From CAZNEZ01 sp964572475 (GTDB lineage: Bacteria > Bacillota > Clostridia > Lachnospirales > Lachnospiraceae): a DNA stretch of 64,000 nt. The position numbers and the translations under genes are program-made. Positions 25,285 through 34,725 of this stretch are shown piece by piece (positions within the stretch are counted from its first letter, which is position 1; every line of letters begins with the position of its first letter). The stretch is taken from assembly GCA_964572475.1 (NCBI GenBank), contig CAZNEZ010000004.1:21655-85654 (forward strand), written 5' to 3'. Below the pieces are notes generated by a model. The model was given only the letters and a program-made list of their open reading frames with translations, ran no database searches and was not told where the DNA came from.

Positions 25285-28227
25285 TTGGACAAATATGAGT
25301 ATAATGTAAAGTCAGACCAGATTAAGAAATTGGCAGCTAGAAAAGACTTTAAGATTGCAGCTGAGATAGCTGATACGATAGATTGGAACAGAGTTAAGAA
25401 TACAACAATGATAAGTCTTGTAGCAGATATATACGAGAACAACAAGGAATACAGCAAGGCAAAAGAAGCACTTCTTATTGCCTATGAGAGGTCGCCTCTT
25501 GGAAGACAGTTAGCGTACAAGCTTACTTTACTCTCTCTTAAGACAAAAGAATATATAGAAGCAGAAGAATTCTATCATGATTTTAAGGAGATGGCTCCTA
25601 ACGACATTAGTCAATATATCTTAAAGTATGAGATAGCAAAAGCAGGAAAACAGCCAATAGGAATACTTATTGGTTTACTTGAAGTGTATCTTGAAGAGGA
25701 TATGGACGAGAGATGGGCTTATGAGTTAGCGTCATTATATGATGAAGCTGGCGAAACAGAGAAATGTGTTAGCCAATGTGATATGATTATACTATGGTTT
25801 AATGAAGGTAAGTATGTAGAGCGTGCATTAAAACTTAAGATGAAACATGCACCATTGACCAATACTCAGCAGCTTAAGTATGAAGAATTAGTTGAATTAT
25901 CTCGTGTAAAAGAGGAAGAGGATAGAAAAGAAGCAGAGAAAAAAGCACTTGAAACAGAAGAAAGAGTTGCAAGGAAGCAGGCTGGAGATGAGGGATTCCT
26001 TGATGATAATTCATCAGCATATGAAGACTCACAAGATATTGATTCACAGGTTAGAAGCAATATGGAGGCAGCATATAGCGACTCTGATGATGACGAATAT
26101 GATATGTCGGATGGTGATGAAGACTATGCAGGTTCGGGAGTTTCGGGAGATACTCTTCAACTAGAGGAAACTAAGGATGGAGAAGTGCTTTCTAATGTTA
26201 AAGAGATGGTTGATGCAAGTCAGATTAAGGTTAAAGAAGTAAATTTTGATAAATACAATACAACCAATATTCAGGAAGCCTTAGCAAAGAGTATGTCATT
26301 ACTCCTTAACGAAGATGATATACCAGAAATCATTAAGCCGGCTGATGACTATAATACAAATACTTCTGATGAGATACAGGATGTTAACATTATTTCTAAA
26401 GAGAATGATGTTTCTAGAGAAGCTAAAGACGAATTTAATGAGGAAAAAGTTGATATTACAGGAAGAACAACGAAGATATTTGTTCCTATTTCTGAACTTA
26501 ATAAGGAGGAAGAGGAAGAAGCTATTGAAGAGACAGAGGAAGAGGTCGAATCTGAAGATAGAATTATTCCTGGGCTTGAGATTGAAGATGATGGACAAAT
26601 TAGCCTTAACCTCGAAGATGATCAGATTGAAGGTCAGTTAACACTTGCTGAAGTACTTACAATGTATCAGAATGGTGAATTTGATGAAGGAAGACATCCA
26701 AGTGAAGAATTACTTGAGAATCGTATGGAGATGATTGAGGAAGGTGTACTTGATAGATTTATAGCTGATTCATCTGCTAATATTGTTAGTGAAATGAATG
26801 AAGAAGATGTAAATACAGACACAGATGGAGATATGGAATTTAACAACGATAGTTATTCAGATGATATTAAGGAACTTTCAGATATAGTAGATTCTATAGA
26901 ATCAGAAGATGCAGCATATGCAGAAGCTAATAATGAAGATTTAGATAAAGAAGAGCAAGATATACTAGATGAAGAGACTGAATCAGGAGAAGATGTATCA
27001 GATATTTCAGAAATGAATATTCCAGTTAAGGAGAACGGAGAAATAGATGATATGGCTCTTAAGATTCTAGCTAAGGCAATGGAAGGTGCAAAGTTAAGCC
27101 TTCTTAATCCATCTTTGGAAGCTAATCTTGGGTTAGGTGACTTAGAAGATGAAGAGGATGAAGATTCTAAAAGATTTAAATTTAATCCTGATTTTGGAGA
27201 TGATTCAGAGGAAGAGGCAGCATTTACAGATGAAGAAGATGTAGATTCTGCTGACGAATATGATGAAAATCAAGAAGAGAATGAAGAAGAATTTGATGAT
27301 GAACCAGAAGAAGACCTTGACGATGATGAGGTTCAAGAATATGAAGAAGAGTCCAATAGTGATGCAGATGACAGCGTTTCTGACATGGACAATGAAGATT
27401 TATCAGATAATGAAGATGCGTCAGATAATAAAGAAGTATCGAATAGTGCAGAGCCAGATAAAAAGCCAGCTATTAAGATAAAGGCAGAGGTTAAAGATTA
27501 TTTTGCTTCATTTGTAGTAGTAGATGAATTGACAAAGCAGGTAAAAGAGGCAATCATTAATGCAGCAGAGTCTTTAGTAGAGTCTGAAGGTAAATCAGTA
27601 GCCAATAATGTAGTGGTTATGGGAGATACAAAAACAGGAAAGACAACACTTGCTATTGAAGTTATAAAAGCAATCAACAGACAGATAGACAGAAAAGGAA
27701 GAAAGGTTGCTAAGATAAACGCAACAGTTCTTAATTCCAGAGGTCTTATAGATTCTATGGGAAAATTAAAAGGTGCTGACCTTATTATTGAAAGAGCGGC
27801 AAATCTTAATCCATCATTATGTAAAGAACTTTCAACTATATTATCTGAGGATACAGATGGAACTATAGTAGTTCTTGAAGATGACAAAAGTGCAATGGAG
27901 AGAATGCTTAAGGCTAATCCTCAGTTGGAGGAAAGCTTTAGTAATCACATCTATATTAAAGAATATGATATAAAAGAATGGGCTAAAATTGCTAAGCAGT
28001 ATGCAAAGGATAGAGGTTATACGGTTGATGCAATGGGAGAACTTGCATTGCATGCTAAGATAGATGAAATGTATGGTCAAGACGAACAATTTGGTCGTGA
28101 AGAGATTGAAGCTATGATGGAAAAAGCAATAAAGAGACATTCACGAAAAAGTATTGGAAAATTATTTGCAAGAAATAAAAAGGCGATTGACGAATTAGAG
28201 TCACTTGTTGAATCAGATTTTAATTAA
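25285..28227 (+). CDS. giant TPR / acidic-linker / ATPase protein
   Basis: A 980-residue soluble protein in three parts. Residues 1-195 form TPR-like helical repeats (KEYSKAKEALLIAYERSPLG, then EYIEAEEFYHDFKEMAP). Residues about 200-730 are an extremely Asp/Glu-rich, probably disordered region. The C-terminal ~250 residues are an AAA-type ATPase with Walker A G780-DTKTGKTT788 and Walker B-like GTIVVLEDD. The start TTG at 25285 follows CGAGGTGAC. It is transcribed in line with the SMC operon, 74 bp downstream, and ends at a strong terminator. Similar large proteins occur in Lachnospiraceae, but I do not know a function. A link to the SMC complex is suggested by position only. Confidence 0.7.
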   Translation: MDKYEYNVKSDQIKKLAARKDFKIAAEIADTIDWNRVKNTTMISLVADIYENNKEYSKAKEALLIAYERSPLGRQLAYKLTLLSLKTKEYIEAEEFYHDFKEMAPNDISQYILKYEIAKAGKQPIGILIGLLEVYLEEDMDERWAYELASLYDEAGETEKCVSQCDMIILWFNEGKYVERALKLKMKHAPLTNTQQLKYEELVELSRVKEEEDRKEAEKKALETEERVARKQAGDEGFLDDNSSAYEDSQDIDSQVRSNMEAAYSDSDDDEYDMSDGDEDYAGSGVSGDTLQLEETKDGEVLSNVKEMVDASQIKVKEVNFDKYNTTNIQEALAKSMSLLLNEDDIPEIIKPADDYNTNTSDEIQDVNIISKENDVSREAKDEFNEEKVDITGRTTKIFVPISELNKEEEEEAIEETEEEVESEDRIIPGLEIEDDGQISLNLEDDQIEGQLTLAEVLTMYQNGEFDEGRHPSEELLENRMEMIEEGVLDRFIADSSANIVSEMNEEDVNTDTDGDMEFNNDSYSDDIKELSDIVDSIESEDAAYAEANNEDLDKEEQDILDEETESGEDVSDISEMNIPVKENGEIDDMALKILAKAMEGAKLSLLNPSLEANLGLGDLEDEEDEDSKRFKFNPDFGDDSEEEAAFTDEEDVDSADEYDENQEENEEEFDDEPEEDLDDDEVQEYEEESNSDADDSVSDMDNEDLSDNEDASDNKEVSNSAEPDKKPAIKIKAEVKDYFASFVVVDELTKQVKEAIINAAESLVESEGKSVANNVVVMGDTKTGKTTLAIEVIKAINRQIDRKGRKVAKINATVLNSRGLIDSMGKLKGADLIIERAANLNPSLCKELSTILSEDTDGTIVVLEDDKSAMERMLKANPQLEESFSNHIYIKEYDIKEWAKIAKQYAKDRGYTVDAMGELALHAKIDEMYGQDEQFGREEIEAMMEKAIKRHSRKSIGKLFARNKKAIDELESLVESDFN

Positions 28228-28261
28228 TTTTCTATTAGATGAATTAATTAAATAAAATAGG

Positions 28262-28316
28262 CAATCCTTTAACTATTAAAGTGCTAAGGCACGAATAGTG
28301 AAAGGATTGTTTTATT
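28262..28316 (+). terminator. strong terminator whose 3' arm carries the next gene's ribosome site
   Basis: CAATCCTTT plus CTATT (28262-28277) pair with AATAG plus AAAGGATTG (28294-28309), with an inner GTGC-TAAG-GCAC stem, followed by TTTTATTTT. The AAAGGA in the 3' arm is also the only SD candidate for the TTG start at 28317. Confidence 0.8.
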
Positions 28317-28892
28317 TTGAAAAAATATTTATTTGGTATTATAGTTGTTTTGTGGCTTTCGGCTGTAGCGTGTATGTCCTATTCATATTTTGGAAAAGAT
28401 GAATCAGTAATAGTTACTGCTTTTAATAATGCGGAATTTATTGAGACAGAAAGTACAGTAAGTGCTATTTCAGAGGTTGGTGACACATATATGAGTTCCA
28501 CAGCAAAGCGAAAACTGGTAGTTCATATTGCGGAAAGCCTTGGTATTGAAGCCCCTTATAATTATAGTGAAGAAAATGAGGAAAATGAAACCAGAGCGGT
28601 ACTTAAAAAGTCTGCAAAGTCCGCATCTACTGAAATCTGTCTTGAATCTATCGAAAGTGTAAATTCGGACGGAAGTATTAAACTTGAACAAAACCTTATG
28701 GTGATAAGACAACTTTGGAGGATATTATTAAGATTCTTCTGCTTAATGAAATGTTCAAAAGAAGATGTCGTAGAAGAAATCGTCGCATACTTTAGGAATA
28801 ACTATGATAAATTAAAAGATTTTATTGAACATTTACGGCAAAGAATATACAATGTAGGTGTAAGCGTAGAAGTAGATATGAACTTGAACTGA
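28317..28892 (+). CDS. YwmB-like exported protein with an abnormal C-terminal half
   Basis: A 191-codon frame with an N-terminal signal segment (residues 3-22). Residues 40-125 (VSAISEVGDTYM..., HIAESLGIEAPYNYSEE, LKKSAKSASTEICLESIES) resemble the N-terminal domain of YwmB/DUF1779-type secreted proteins of Clostridia, which are usually 200-250 residues. After SIKLEQ the frame gives an unusual Leu/Arg/Phe/Cys stretch. In the -1 frame the same bases read KPYGDKTTLEDIIKILLLN followed by an Arg-rich end, with the genome's normal codon style. A one-base loss in the A run near 28695 would explain this. Likely degraded or frameshifted; start TTG 28317 lies right behind a terminator. Confidence 0.5.
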   Translation: MKKYLFGIIVVLWLSAVACMSYSYFGKDESVIVTAFNNAEFIETESTVSAISEVGDTYMSSTAKRKLVVHIAESLGIEAPYNYSEENEENETRAVLKKSAKSASTEICLESIESVNSDGSIKLEQNLMVIRQLWRILLRFFCLMKCSKEDVVEEIVAYFRNNYDKLKDFIEHLRQRIYNVGVSVEVDMNLN

Positions 28893-28931
28893 TGTAAGTA
28901 AGTTTAGAGCTGCGCAGAAATGAGGTATACA

Positions 28932-30113
28932 TTGGAAGATACAATAAATAAATTTAGAGATGAACTTAAAGATACAATATATGATACATTAAATGATAGA
29001 TTGATACAGATGGTGATTAGTGGTAAAAAAGATAAGACGTATGAGACGTTAAAGGTTAAAATCCGTCCAGTAATTATAAAAGATGAGTTACTATTTCAGG
29101 CTACATCACAGGTGGGAGCTAAGGTTATTCATTCTAATTATGACGTTAAAGAGGCATTAGAATTTGTGACTGGTGAGTTGGAGAATCATTTTAATCAGTG
29201 TCAGATAACTATGGAGGATAGAGTCGTATCTATTCTGGTTAGCAAAAAAGGCAAAGTTTCCATCAAATCTAAGCATCAGGAGCAGTTAGATGTTAAGAGA
29301 GAATTAACACATAATAGGGAAAAAAATTATTTAATACCTAGTGGAAAGCCAGTAGGCTTTTTGGTGGACCTTCAGGTTATGACACCAGAAGGTAAAATCA
29401 TCAATTCCAAATATGATAAATACAGACAGATTAATAGATTTCTGGAGTTTGTAGAGGATATTACTGAGGAGCTGGAAGATGGAGCTACAATAATTGATTT
29501 TGGATGTGGCAAGTCGTATCTAACATTTGCAATGTACTATTATCTAAGAGAGATTAAGAATATTGACGTGAATATTATTGGATTAGATCTTAAAAAGGAT
29601 GTAATAGAGAACTGTAACAAGCTACGCGACAGATACGGATATGATAAACTAGATTTTAGAATTGGGGATATTGCTGACTTTACAGATGTTAACAAGGTGG
29701 ATATGGTAGTAACACTTCATGCCTGCAATACTGCAACTGATTATGCACTTGCGAAGGCTGTTAACTGGGGTGCTAGGGTTATTTTATCGGTTCCGTGCTG
29801 TCAGCATGAAGTAAATGCGGGGATTCATAACGAACTTCTTGAACCAGTACTTAAATATGGTATACTTAAAGAACGTATTTCCGCGCTGGTTACTGATGGT
29901 ATAAGGGCAGAGATACTTACAGCGCAAGGATATGACACACAGATTCTGGAATTTATTGATATGGAACACACACCTAAGAATATACTTATTCGTGCAGTTA
30001 AAAGAAATCATACTAGTAAAGATACAGATACTCTGGCTAAAGCTGAAAGGCTGTTACAAGAATTAAATGTTAGCCAGACTTTTGATGAACTTATGAAGGG
30101 TGATAGGAATTAA
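28932..30113 (+). CDS. SAM-dependent methyltransferase, METTL25/Methyltransf_32-like
   Basis: A 393-residue protein. The Rossmann motif I is IIDFGCGKSYLTFAMYYYL, followed by GLDLKKDVI, a THACNTATDYALA segment (VVTLHACNTATDYAL) and VPCCQHE, all characteristic of the METTL25/RRNAD1-like Methyltransf_32 group. The N-terminal ~140 residues form a separate domain with basic character that may bind RNA. The substrate is unknown. I place the start at TTG 28932, with ATGAGG as SD, rather than at ATG 28920 within that SD. It is followed one base later by the next gene's start region, so the two are coupled. Confidence 0.82.
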   Translation: MEDTINKFRDELKDTIYDTLNDRLIQMVISGKKDKTYETLKVKIRPVIIKDELLFQATSQVGAKVIHSNYDVKEALEFVTGELENHFNQCQITMEDRVVSILVSKKGKVSIKSKHQEQLDVKRELTHNREKNYLIPSGKPVGFLVDLQVMTPEGKIINSKYDKYRQINRFLEFVEDITEELEDGATIIDFGCGKSYLTFAMYYYLREIKNIDVNIIGLDLKKDVIENCNKLRDRYGYDKLDFRIGDIADFTDVNKVDMVVTLHACNTATDYALAKAVNWGARVILSVPCCQHEVNAGIHNELLEPVLKYGILKERISALVTDGIRAEILTAQGYDTQILEFIDMEHTPKNILIRAVKRNHTSKDTDTLAKAERLLQELNVSQTFDELMKGDRN

Positions 30114-30114
30114 A

Positions 30115-32541
30115 ATGAGTAATATTAAGAAAACAATAGCAAAAATAATTGTGTTAGTACTTATATTTATTGCAGTAGTCACAGCTTATTTTCTGCTTAC
30201 ACATAAGACTAAGGAGGAAACATCTGCAACTATGGGGGATGTTACGCTTCCAACTATTACATTGCAGGCTAATAGCATAGAAGTAAATGAGCTTCATGGA
30301 TATACTCAGAAGATGAATAATTCACTGATGAGAGATTCTATAACTCCGATTGATGAGAACCGTAATCTACAGATTGCAATTAATAATAATCAAAATGTTG
30401 TAGTAAAGGTAGCATTTGAGGTAAGAAGCCTTGATGGAGAGAGACTGATTGAGGATACGGATGTAGAATCATTTATAAGTAGTGATGGGGTAACGAAGGC
30501 AATACTAAATATTAGTAATATGATTGAAAAAGATAAAGAATATCTTTTTATTATAAAACTCTCGACTGAACAATATAGTAACATCTACTATTATACTAGA
30601 ATAATGCAGGTGACAGATGATTATTATACAGAGCAGATTGAGTTTGTTAAAGATTTTAGTAATAAAACTCTTAATGATGATGAGGATATAGTTCCTTATC
30701 TGGAGCCTAAGTCAGATTCAGATAATACTAATCTGGCATATGTTAATATTTATTCGAGTTATAAACAGGTTACATGGGCAGACCTTGCCGTAGAGCGTGT
30801 AACTACGCCTGTCATATCTATAAAAGAGATATTTGGAGATGTTGGATGTTATGAGCTAAAGTATAAGGTGCAGGCCAAGAATGAATATGATACCTATCAG
30901 TTTTATAATGTAACTGAGTACTATAGGGTGAGAAAGACTACAAAAGCTATGTATCTTTATGTTTATGAAAGAAAGGCTGAGCAAATATTAGAGCCTACTT
31001 CACAGAATATTAGTGCATCAAGAGTTAATCTTGGACTTGATAGTGATAAAACCATAGAGTATCAGTCAAGTGAGACCGGCTCGTATGTTGCATTTGTTAA
31101 GGAAAGAAGCCTTTTTCTTATGAATATGAACAGCAATATCATTACAACGGTATTTTCTTTTGCACAGTTTGGCGATAACAATACACAGACTAACTATGAT
31201 CATAATGATATTGAACCTGTAGCTGTAGATTCTGATGGTAATGTTGAATTTATGGTATATGGATATATGAATAAAGGAGAGCATGCAGGTCAGACTGGCG
31301 TTGCTTTATACAAATACAATAAGGAATCTAATGAAGTAAATGAGCTGGTATTTGTTCCTTCGGACAAGCCATTTGAGATTCTTAAGGAATCTATTGGTAA
31401 ACTGGCATATGTTAATAGTAAAAATATTCTTTATATTATGCTTGATGAAAGCATTTACTCAATAAGTCTGGATAGTAATGAATATGTGGAACTCGTATCG
31501 GGACTTCAAGATTCTGCCTATATTATTAATAACACCAATACTATTATTGCATGGCATATTAATAATACTGTAAATAATGCGGATAGTGTAAGAGTTCTTA
31601 ATATTTCAACGGGAGAAGATAAGACGATTACTGCTGATAACGGTAAGAAGCTTAAACTTTTAGGATTTGTTGAGAATGATCTTGTGTATGGAATTGCTAA
31701 TGAGTCTGATATAATCACGGATTCCAATGGAATTACTACATTTGCAATGAGTGAACTTAAGATTATAATTGCAGACTCTAAGGGGGAATCAACATATCAA
31801 AAACCAGGAATATATGTTACGAGTGCAAGTGTTACTGGAAATATGCTTACACTTAAACGTGCCACAAGGAATGCAGATGGTACTTATTTGCCAACTTCAG
31901 ATGATCAGATAATTAACAATGTATCGCAGGCAACCAATGTGGTTACGCTTTCAACAATTACTACTGACTTGAAAGAAACGGAGCTTGTATTGAATTTTGC
32001 ATATACAGTTACTTCTGCAAATAAGTTGTCAAATAATGTTCCAGCAAAGATTATATTTAATACTATAAATTCATTAAGTGTGCGTAATGTTAACAGTACT
32101 TCTATAAAGTATTATGTATATGCAAAGGGTAAGATGATGAATATATTTAATTCACTTGCAGATGCTATTATTGAAGCAGACAATGAATATGGTGTAGTCG
32201 TGGATGAAGCTGGTAATTATATCTGGGCTAGAATATCTAAAGAAGTGACTATGCAGTTGTCCTCTACAGCTACAGCTTTGGCTGGTGTAAATGGAGTTCA
32301 AATGACGGGTATATCTTTGGAAGAAGCATTATACTATACATCAAACAATGAGGGTGTAGCATTTGTGGCGGTAGATGGTACAAGATATATTATATCTGCA
32401 TATTCGGGTCCATATAGTGGAAAAGTAACAAGTGTTACACTAATAAATGCATCTACTAAAGAATCGAAGAATTATAGCTATAGCGAGGTTGATGAGATGT
32501 GTAAGGCAGCAGGAAACAAATTTATAGGTATGTATGAATAG
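30115..32541 (+). CDS. large membrane-anchored extracytoplasmic protein of unknown function
   Basis: An 808-residue protein with a basic N-terminus and one membrane helix (about residues 8-27, IIVLVLIFIAVVTAYFLL), then a long Ser/Thr/Asn/Tyr-rich exterior part. The middle region has repeated short strand pairs (GSYVAFVKERSLFLMNMN, NILYIMLDESIYSISLD) suggestive of a beta-propeller. No enzyme motif or cell-wall sorting signal is visible. ATG 30115 (MSNIKKTI) follows AGGA; the GTG at 30100 lies inside the preceding gene and lacks an SD. It is likely coupled to the methyltransferase gene upstream. I do not recognise the family. Confidence 0.6.
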   Translation: MSNIKKTIAKIIVLVLIFIAVVTAYFLLTHKTKEETSATMGDVTLPTITLQANSIEVNELHGYTQKMNNSLMRDSITPIDENRNLQIAINNNQNVVVKVAFEVRSLDGERLIEDTDVESFISSDGVTKAILNISNMIEKDKEYLFIIKLSTEQYSNIYYYTRIMQVTDDYYTEQIEFVKDFSNKTLNDDEDIVPYLEPKSDSDNTNLAYVNIYSSYKQVTWADLAVERVTTPVISIKEIFGDVGCYELKYKVQAKNEYDTYQFYNVTEYYRVRKTTKAMYLYVYERKAEQILEPTSQNISASRVNLGLDSDKTIEYQSSETGSYVAFVKERSLFLMNMNSNIITTVFSFAQFGDNNTQTNYDHNDIEPVAVDSDGNVEFMVYGYMNKGEHAGQTGVALYKYNKESNEVNELVFVPSDKPFEILKESIGKLAYVNSKNILYIMLDESIYSISLDSNEYVELVSGLQDSAYIINNTNTIIAWHINNTVNNADSVRVLNISTGEDKTITADNGKKLKLLGFVENDLVYGIANESDIITDSNGITTFAMSELKIIIADSKGESTYQKPGIYVTSASVTGNMLTLKRATRNADGTYLPTSDDQIINNVSQATNVVTLSTITTDLKETELVLNFAYTVTSANKLSNNVPAKIIFNTINSLSVRNVNSTSIKYYVYAKGKMMNIFNSLADAIIEADNEYGVVVDEAGNYIWARISKEVTMQLSSTATALAGVNGVQMTGISLEEALYYTSNNEGVAFVAVDGTRYIISAYSGPYSGKVTSVTLINASTKESKNYSYSEVDEMCKAAGNKFIGMYE

Positions 32542-32614
32542 AAGATAATATTTAAATAGAAAATATAAATAGATAGCAGAACGTAAAACACGAAACAACA
32601 GAATAGGAGACTAA

Positions 32615-33367
32615 ATGAAACTTATATCATGGAATGTTAATGGACTGAGAGCCTGCGTAGGTAAGAATTTTGAGGAATTTTTTAAAGAAATAGATGCAGA
32701 TATTTTCTGTATTCAGGAATCAAAATTGCAAGAAGGACAGATTGAGCTTAATCTGGAAGGGTATCATCAATATTGGAATTATGCAGTTAAAAAGGGATAT
32801 TCAGGAACCGCTATGTTTACAAAAGAGGAACCAATTAGTATAGAATATGGTATGGGTATTGAGGAGCATGATCAAGAGGGAAGAATAATAACAGCTGAGT
32901 TTAAGGATTTTTTTGTGGTAACAGTATATACTCCTAATTCTAAGCAGGATCTTGCAAGGCTTGAGTATCGAATGAAATGGGAATCGGACTTTCTTCAATA
33001 TCTCAAGAATCTAGAAAAGAAAAAGCCTGTTATTTTCTGTGGGGATTTGAATGTTGCACATAAGGAAATTGACCTAAAAAATCCTAAGACTAACCATAAA
33101 AATGCTGGATTTACAGATGAAGAAAGAAATAAATTTACAGAGTTAATAGGAGCAGGTTTTATAGATACATTTAGATACTTTTTCCCTGATATGGAAAACA
33201 TATATTCATGGTGGTCATATAGATTTAGTGCGCGTGCCAAAAATGCTGGGTGGAGGATAGACTATTTTCTGGTATCAGAAGTGCTAAAAGATAGGTTAGT
33301 TGAATCAAAGATTCATACACAAGTGCAAGGATCAGACCATTGTCCGGTAGAGTTAGTGATAAAATAG
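32615..33367 (+). CDS. xth: exodeoxyribonuclease III
   Basis: AP endonuclease/3'-5' exonuclease of base-excision repair. Conserved blocks of the EEP fold are all present: SWNVNGLRA, IFCIQESKL (catalytic Glu), TVYTPNS, FCGDLNVAH (Asp and Asn), WSYRFSARAKNAGWRIDYF and the terminal GSDHCPVEL with catalytic Asp-His. The 250 residues match the ExoA/XthA length. AGGAG lies before ATG 32615. Ends at a bidirectional terminator shared with the convergent aminopeptidase. Confidence 0.96.
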   Translation: MKLISWNVNGLRACVGKNFEEFFKEIDADIFCIQESKLQEGQIELNLEGYHQYWNYAVKKGYSGTAMFTKEEPISIEYGMGIEEHDQEGRIITAEFKDFFVVTVYTPNSKQDLARLEYRMKWESDFLQYLKNLEKKKPVIFCGDLNVAHKEIDLKNPKTNHKNAGFTDEERNKFTELIGAGFIDTFRYFFPDMENIYSWWSYRFSARAKNAGWRIDYFLVSEVLKDRLVESKIHTQVQGSDHCPVELVIK

Positions 33368-33373
33368 ATTAAT

Positions 33374-33433
33374 AAAAAGTAGATTATATAGTCTTTAGTT
33401 AGAGGGTTAACTTGGCTATATAATCTACTTTTT
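33374..33433. terminator. bidirectional terminator between xth and the M29 peptidase gene
   Basis: AAAAAGTAGATTATATAG (33374-33391) pairs perfectly over 18 bp with 33416-33433; the arms begin with A5 and end with T5, so it works on both strands. Confidence 0.9.
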
Positions 33434-33447
33434 GATTAAGCTATTAT

Positions 33448-34566
33448 TTATTTAATAAGGTTCTCTGGATTTAAACATTCAAGTTCTGGTATTACAAATA
33501 TGCCATTTTTTCTTATAAGTACATCATCAAAGTATATTTCTCCACCACCATAGTTTTCAGTTTGTATACAAACTAAATCCCAATGAATAGAAGATTTGTT
33601 GCCATTAGGTGCTTCGTCATAGCAGTTGCCAGGCGTAAAATGGAATGAACCCTTAATCTTTTCATCAAATAAGATATCTTTCATTGGCTTTGTAATATAT
33701 GGATTAACTCCAATGGCAAATTCACCAACATATCTTGCACCATCATCTGTATCAAACACTTTATTGATTTTTTCGGAATCATTTGCGGTAGCATTAACAA
33801 TCTGACCATTCTTAAATTCTAATGTAATATTCTCATAAGTAAAGCCTTGATATACAGAAGGTGTGTTATAGGCTAAAGTTCCGTTAATAGAATCTTTAAC
33901 TGGTGCAGTATATATTTCTCCATCAGGAATATTCATATTGCCAGGACAAGGAATAGCAGGAATACCTTTAATTGAAAATGTGAGATCAGTTCCGGGGCCA
34001 ACTATGTGGACCTTGTCAGTTTTATTCATAAGAGCAACTAGTGGTTCCATAGCCTTTGCCATCTTAGAGTAGTCAAGTGTACATACATCAAAGTAAAAAT
34101 TCTCAAAATCTTCAAGGCTGGTGTTAGCGAGCTGAGCCATAGCATAATTAGGATATCTAAGAACAACCCATTTAGTATGAGGAACCCGTATTCCGTGATG
34201 AACGGGTGTCTGATAAAGTCGCTCATATATTGACATATTCTCAGAAGGTACATCAGATAATTCAGCAATATTATCTGAGCCACGAACTCCAATGTAACAA
34301 TCCATCATTGACATCTCTTTACTATCAAGTTCAGCCATAATATTCATCTGCTCTTCTGTGCAGTGAAGAAGAATCTCACGTTGTAAAGTTGGCTCTGTAA
34401 AATGTACAAAAGGTATACCCTTTGCGGCATAAACTTCTTTAACAATCGCTCTTGCCAGGTCATTAGTTGTAGAACCTGTGTGATGAACATAAACCTTTTC
34501 ACCTTCTTGTACACGTACTGAATAATTTACTAGTATTTTAGCTAATTTTTCTATTCTAGAATCCAT
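33448..34566 (-). CDS. M29 family aminopeptidase
   Basis: Metal-dependent aminopeptidase of the AmpS/PepS (M29) family that removes N-terminal residues from peptides in the cytoplasm. Recognised by the N-terminal RIEKLAKILVNYSVRVQEGE, the TGSTTNDLARAIVKEVY region, and metal-site segments around NMNIPDGEIYTAPV, LEFKNGQIVNA, GEFAIGVNP and the HWDLVCIQTE end with Glu/His ligands. I choose ATG 34566 since GGAGGAAAACAAT precedes it; the ATG at 34581 is part of that SD. The 372 residues are the shorter clostridial length. Divergent from the pilus locus. Confidence 0.9.
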   Translation of the reverse strand: MDSRIEKLAKILVNYSVRVQEGEKVYVHHTGSTTNDLARAIVKEVYAAKGIPFVHFTEPTLQREILLHCTEEQMNIMAELDSKEMSMMDCYIGVRGSDNIAELSDVPSENMSIYERLYQTPVHHGIRVPHTKWVVLRYPNYAMAQLANTSLEDFENFYFDVCTLDYSKMAKAMEPLVALMNKTDKVHIVGPGTDLTFSIKGIPAIPCPGNMNIPDGEIYTAPVKDSINGTLAYNTPSVYQGFTYENITLEFKNGQIVNATANDSEKINKVFDTDDGARYVGEFAIGVNPYITKPMKDILFDEKIKGSFHFTPGNCYDEAPNGNKSSIHWDLVCIQTENYGGGEIYFDDVLIRKNGIFVIPELECLNPENLIK

Positions 34567-34633
34567 ATTGTTTTCCTCCATTTTCTGTATGACTCTATCT
34601 TAGTTATTAAAATGCATTTTGTAAAGGGGTATA

Positions 34634-34662
34634 TTGACAAAAAAAATCAATGAAAGTAAGAT
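34634..34662 (+). promoter_or_regulatory. promoter of the prepilin peptidase gene
   Basis: TTGACA at 34634-34639, 17 nt, TAAGAT at 34657-34662; the ATG is 64 bp downstream. Confidence 0.65.
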
Positions 34663-34725
34663 AGACATATATAAGAACAGTATATATTAGTTTATCCATA
34701 ATTATTCAAAGAAAGCAGGAAATCA

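Noticed and set aside
26299..26641. Open frames on both strands inside the acidic region of the 980-residue protein
   Set aside because: Shadow frames caused by the GAA/GAT-rich codons; they have no SD and no family likeness.
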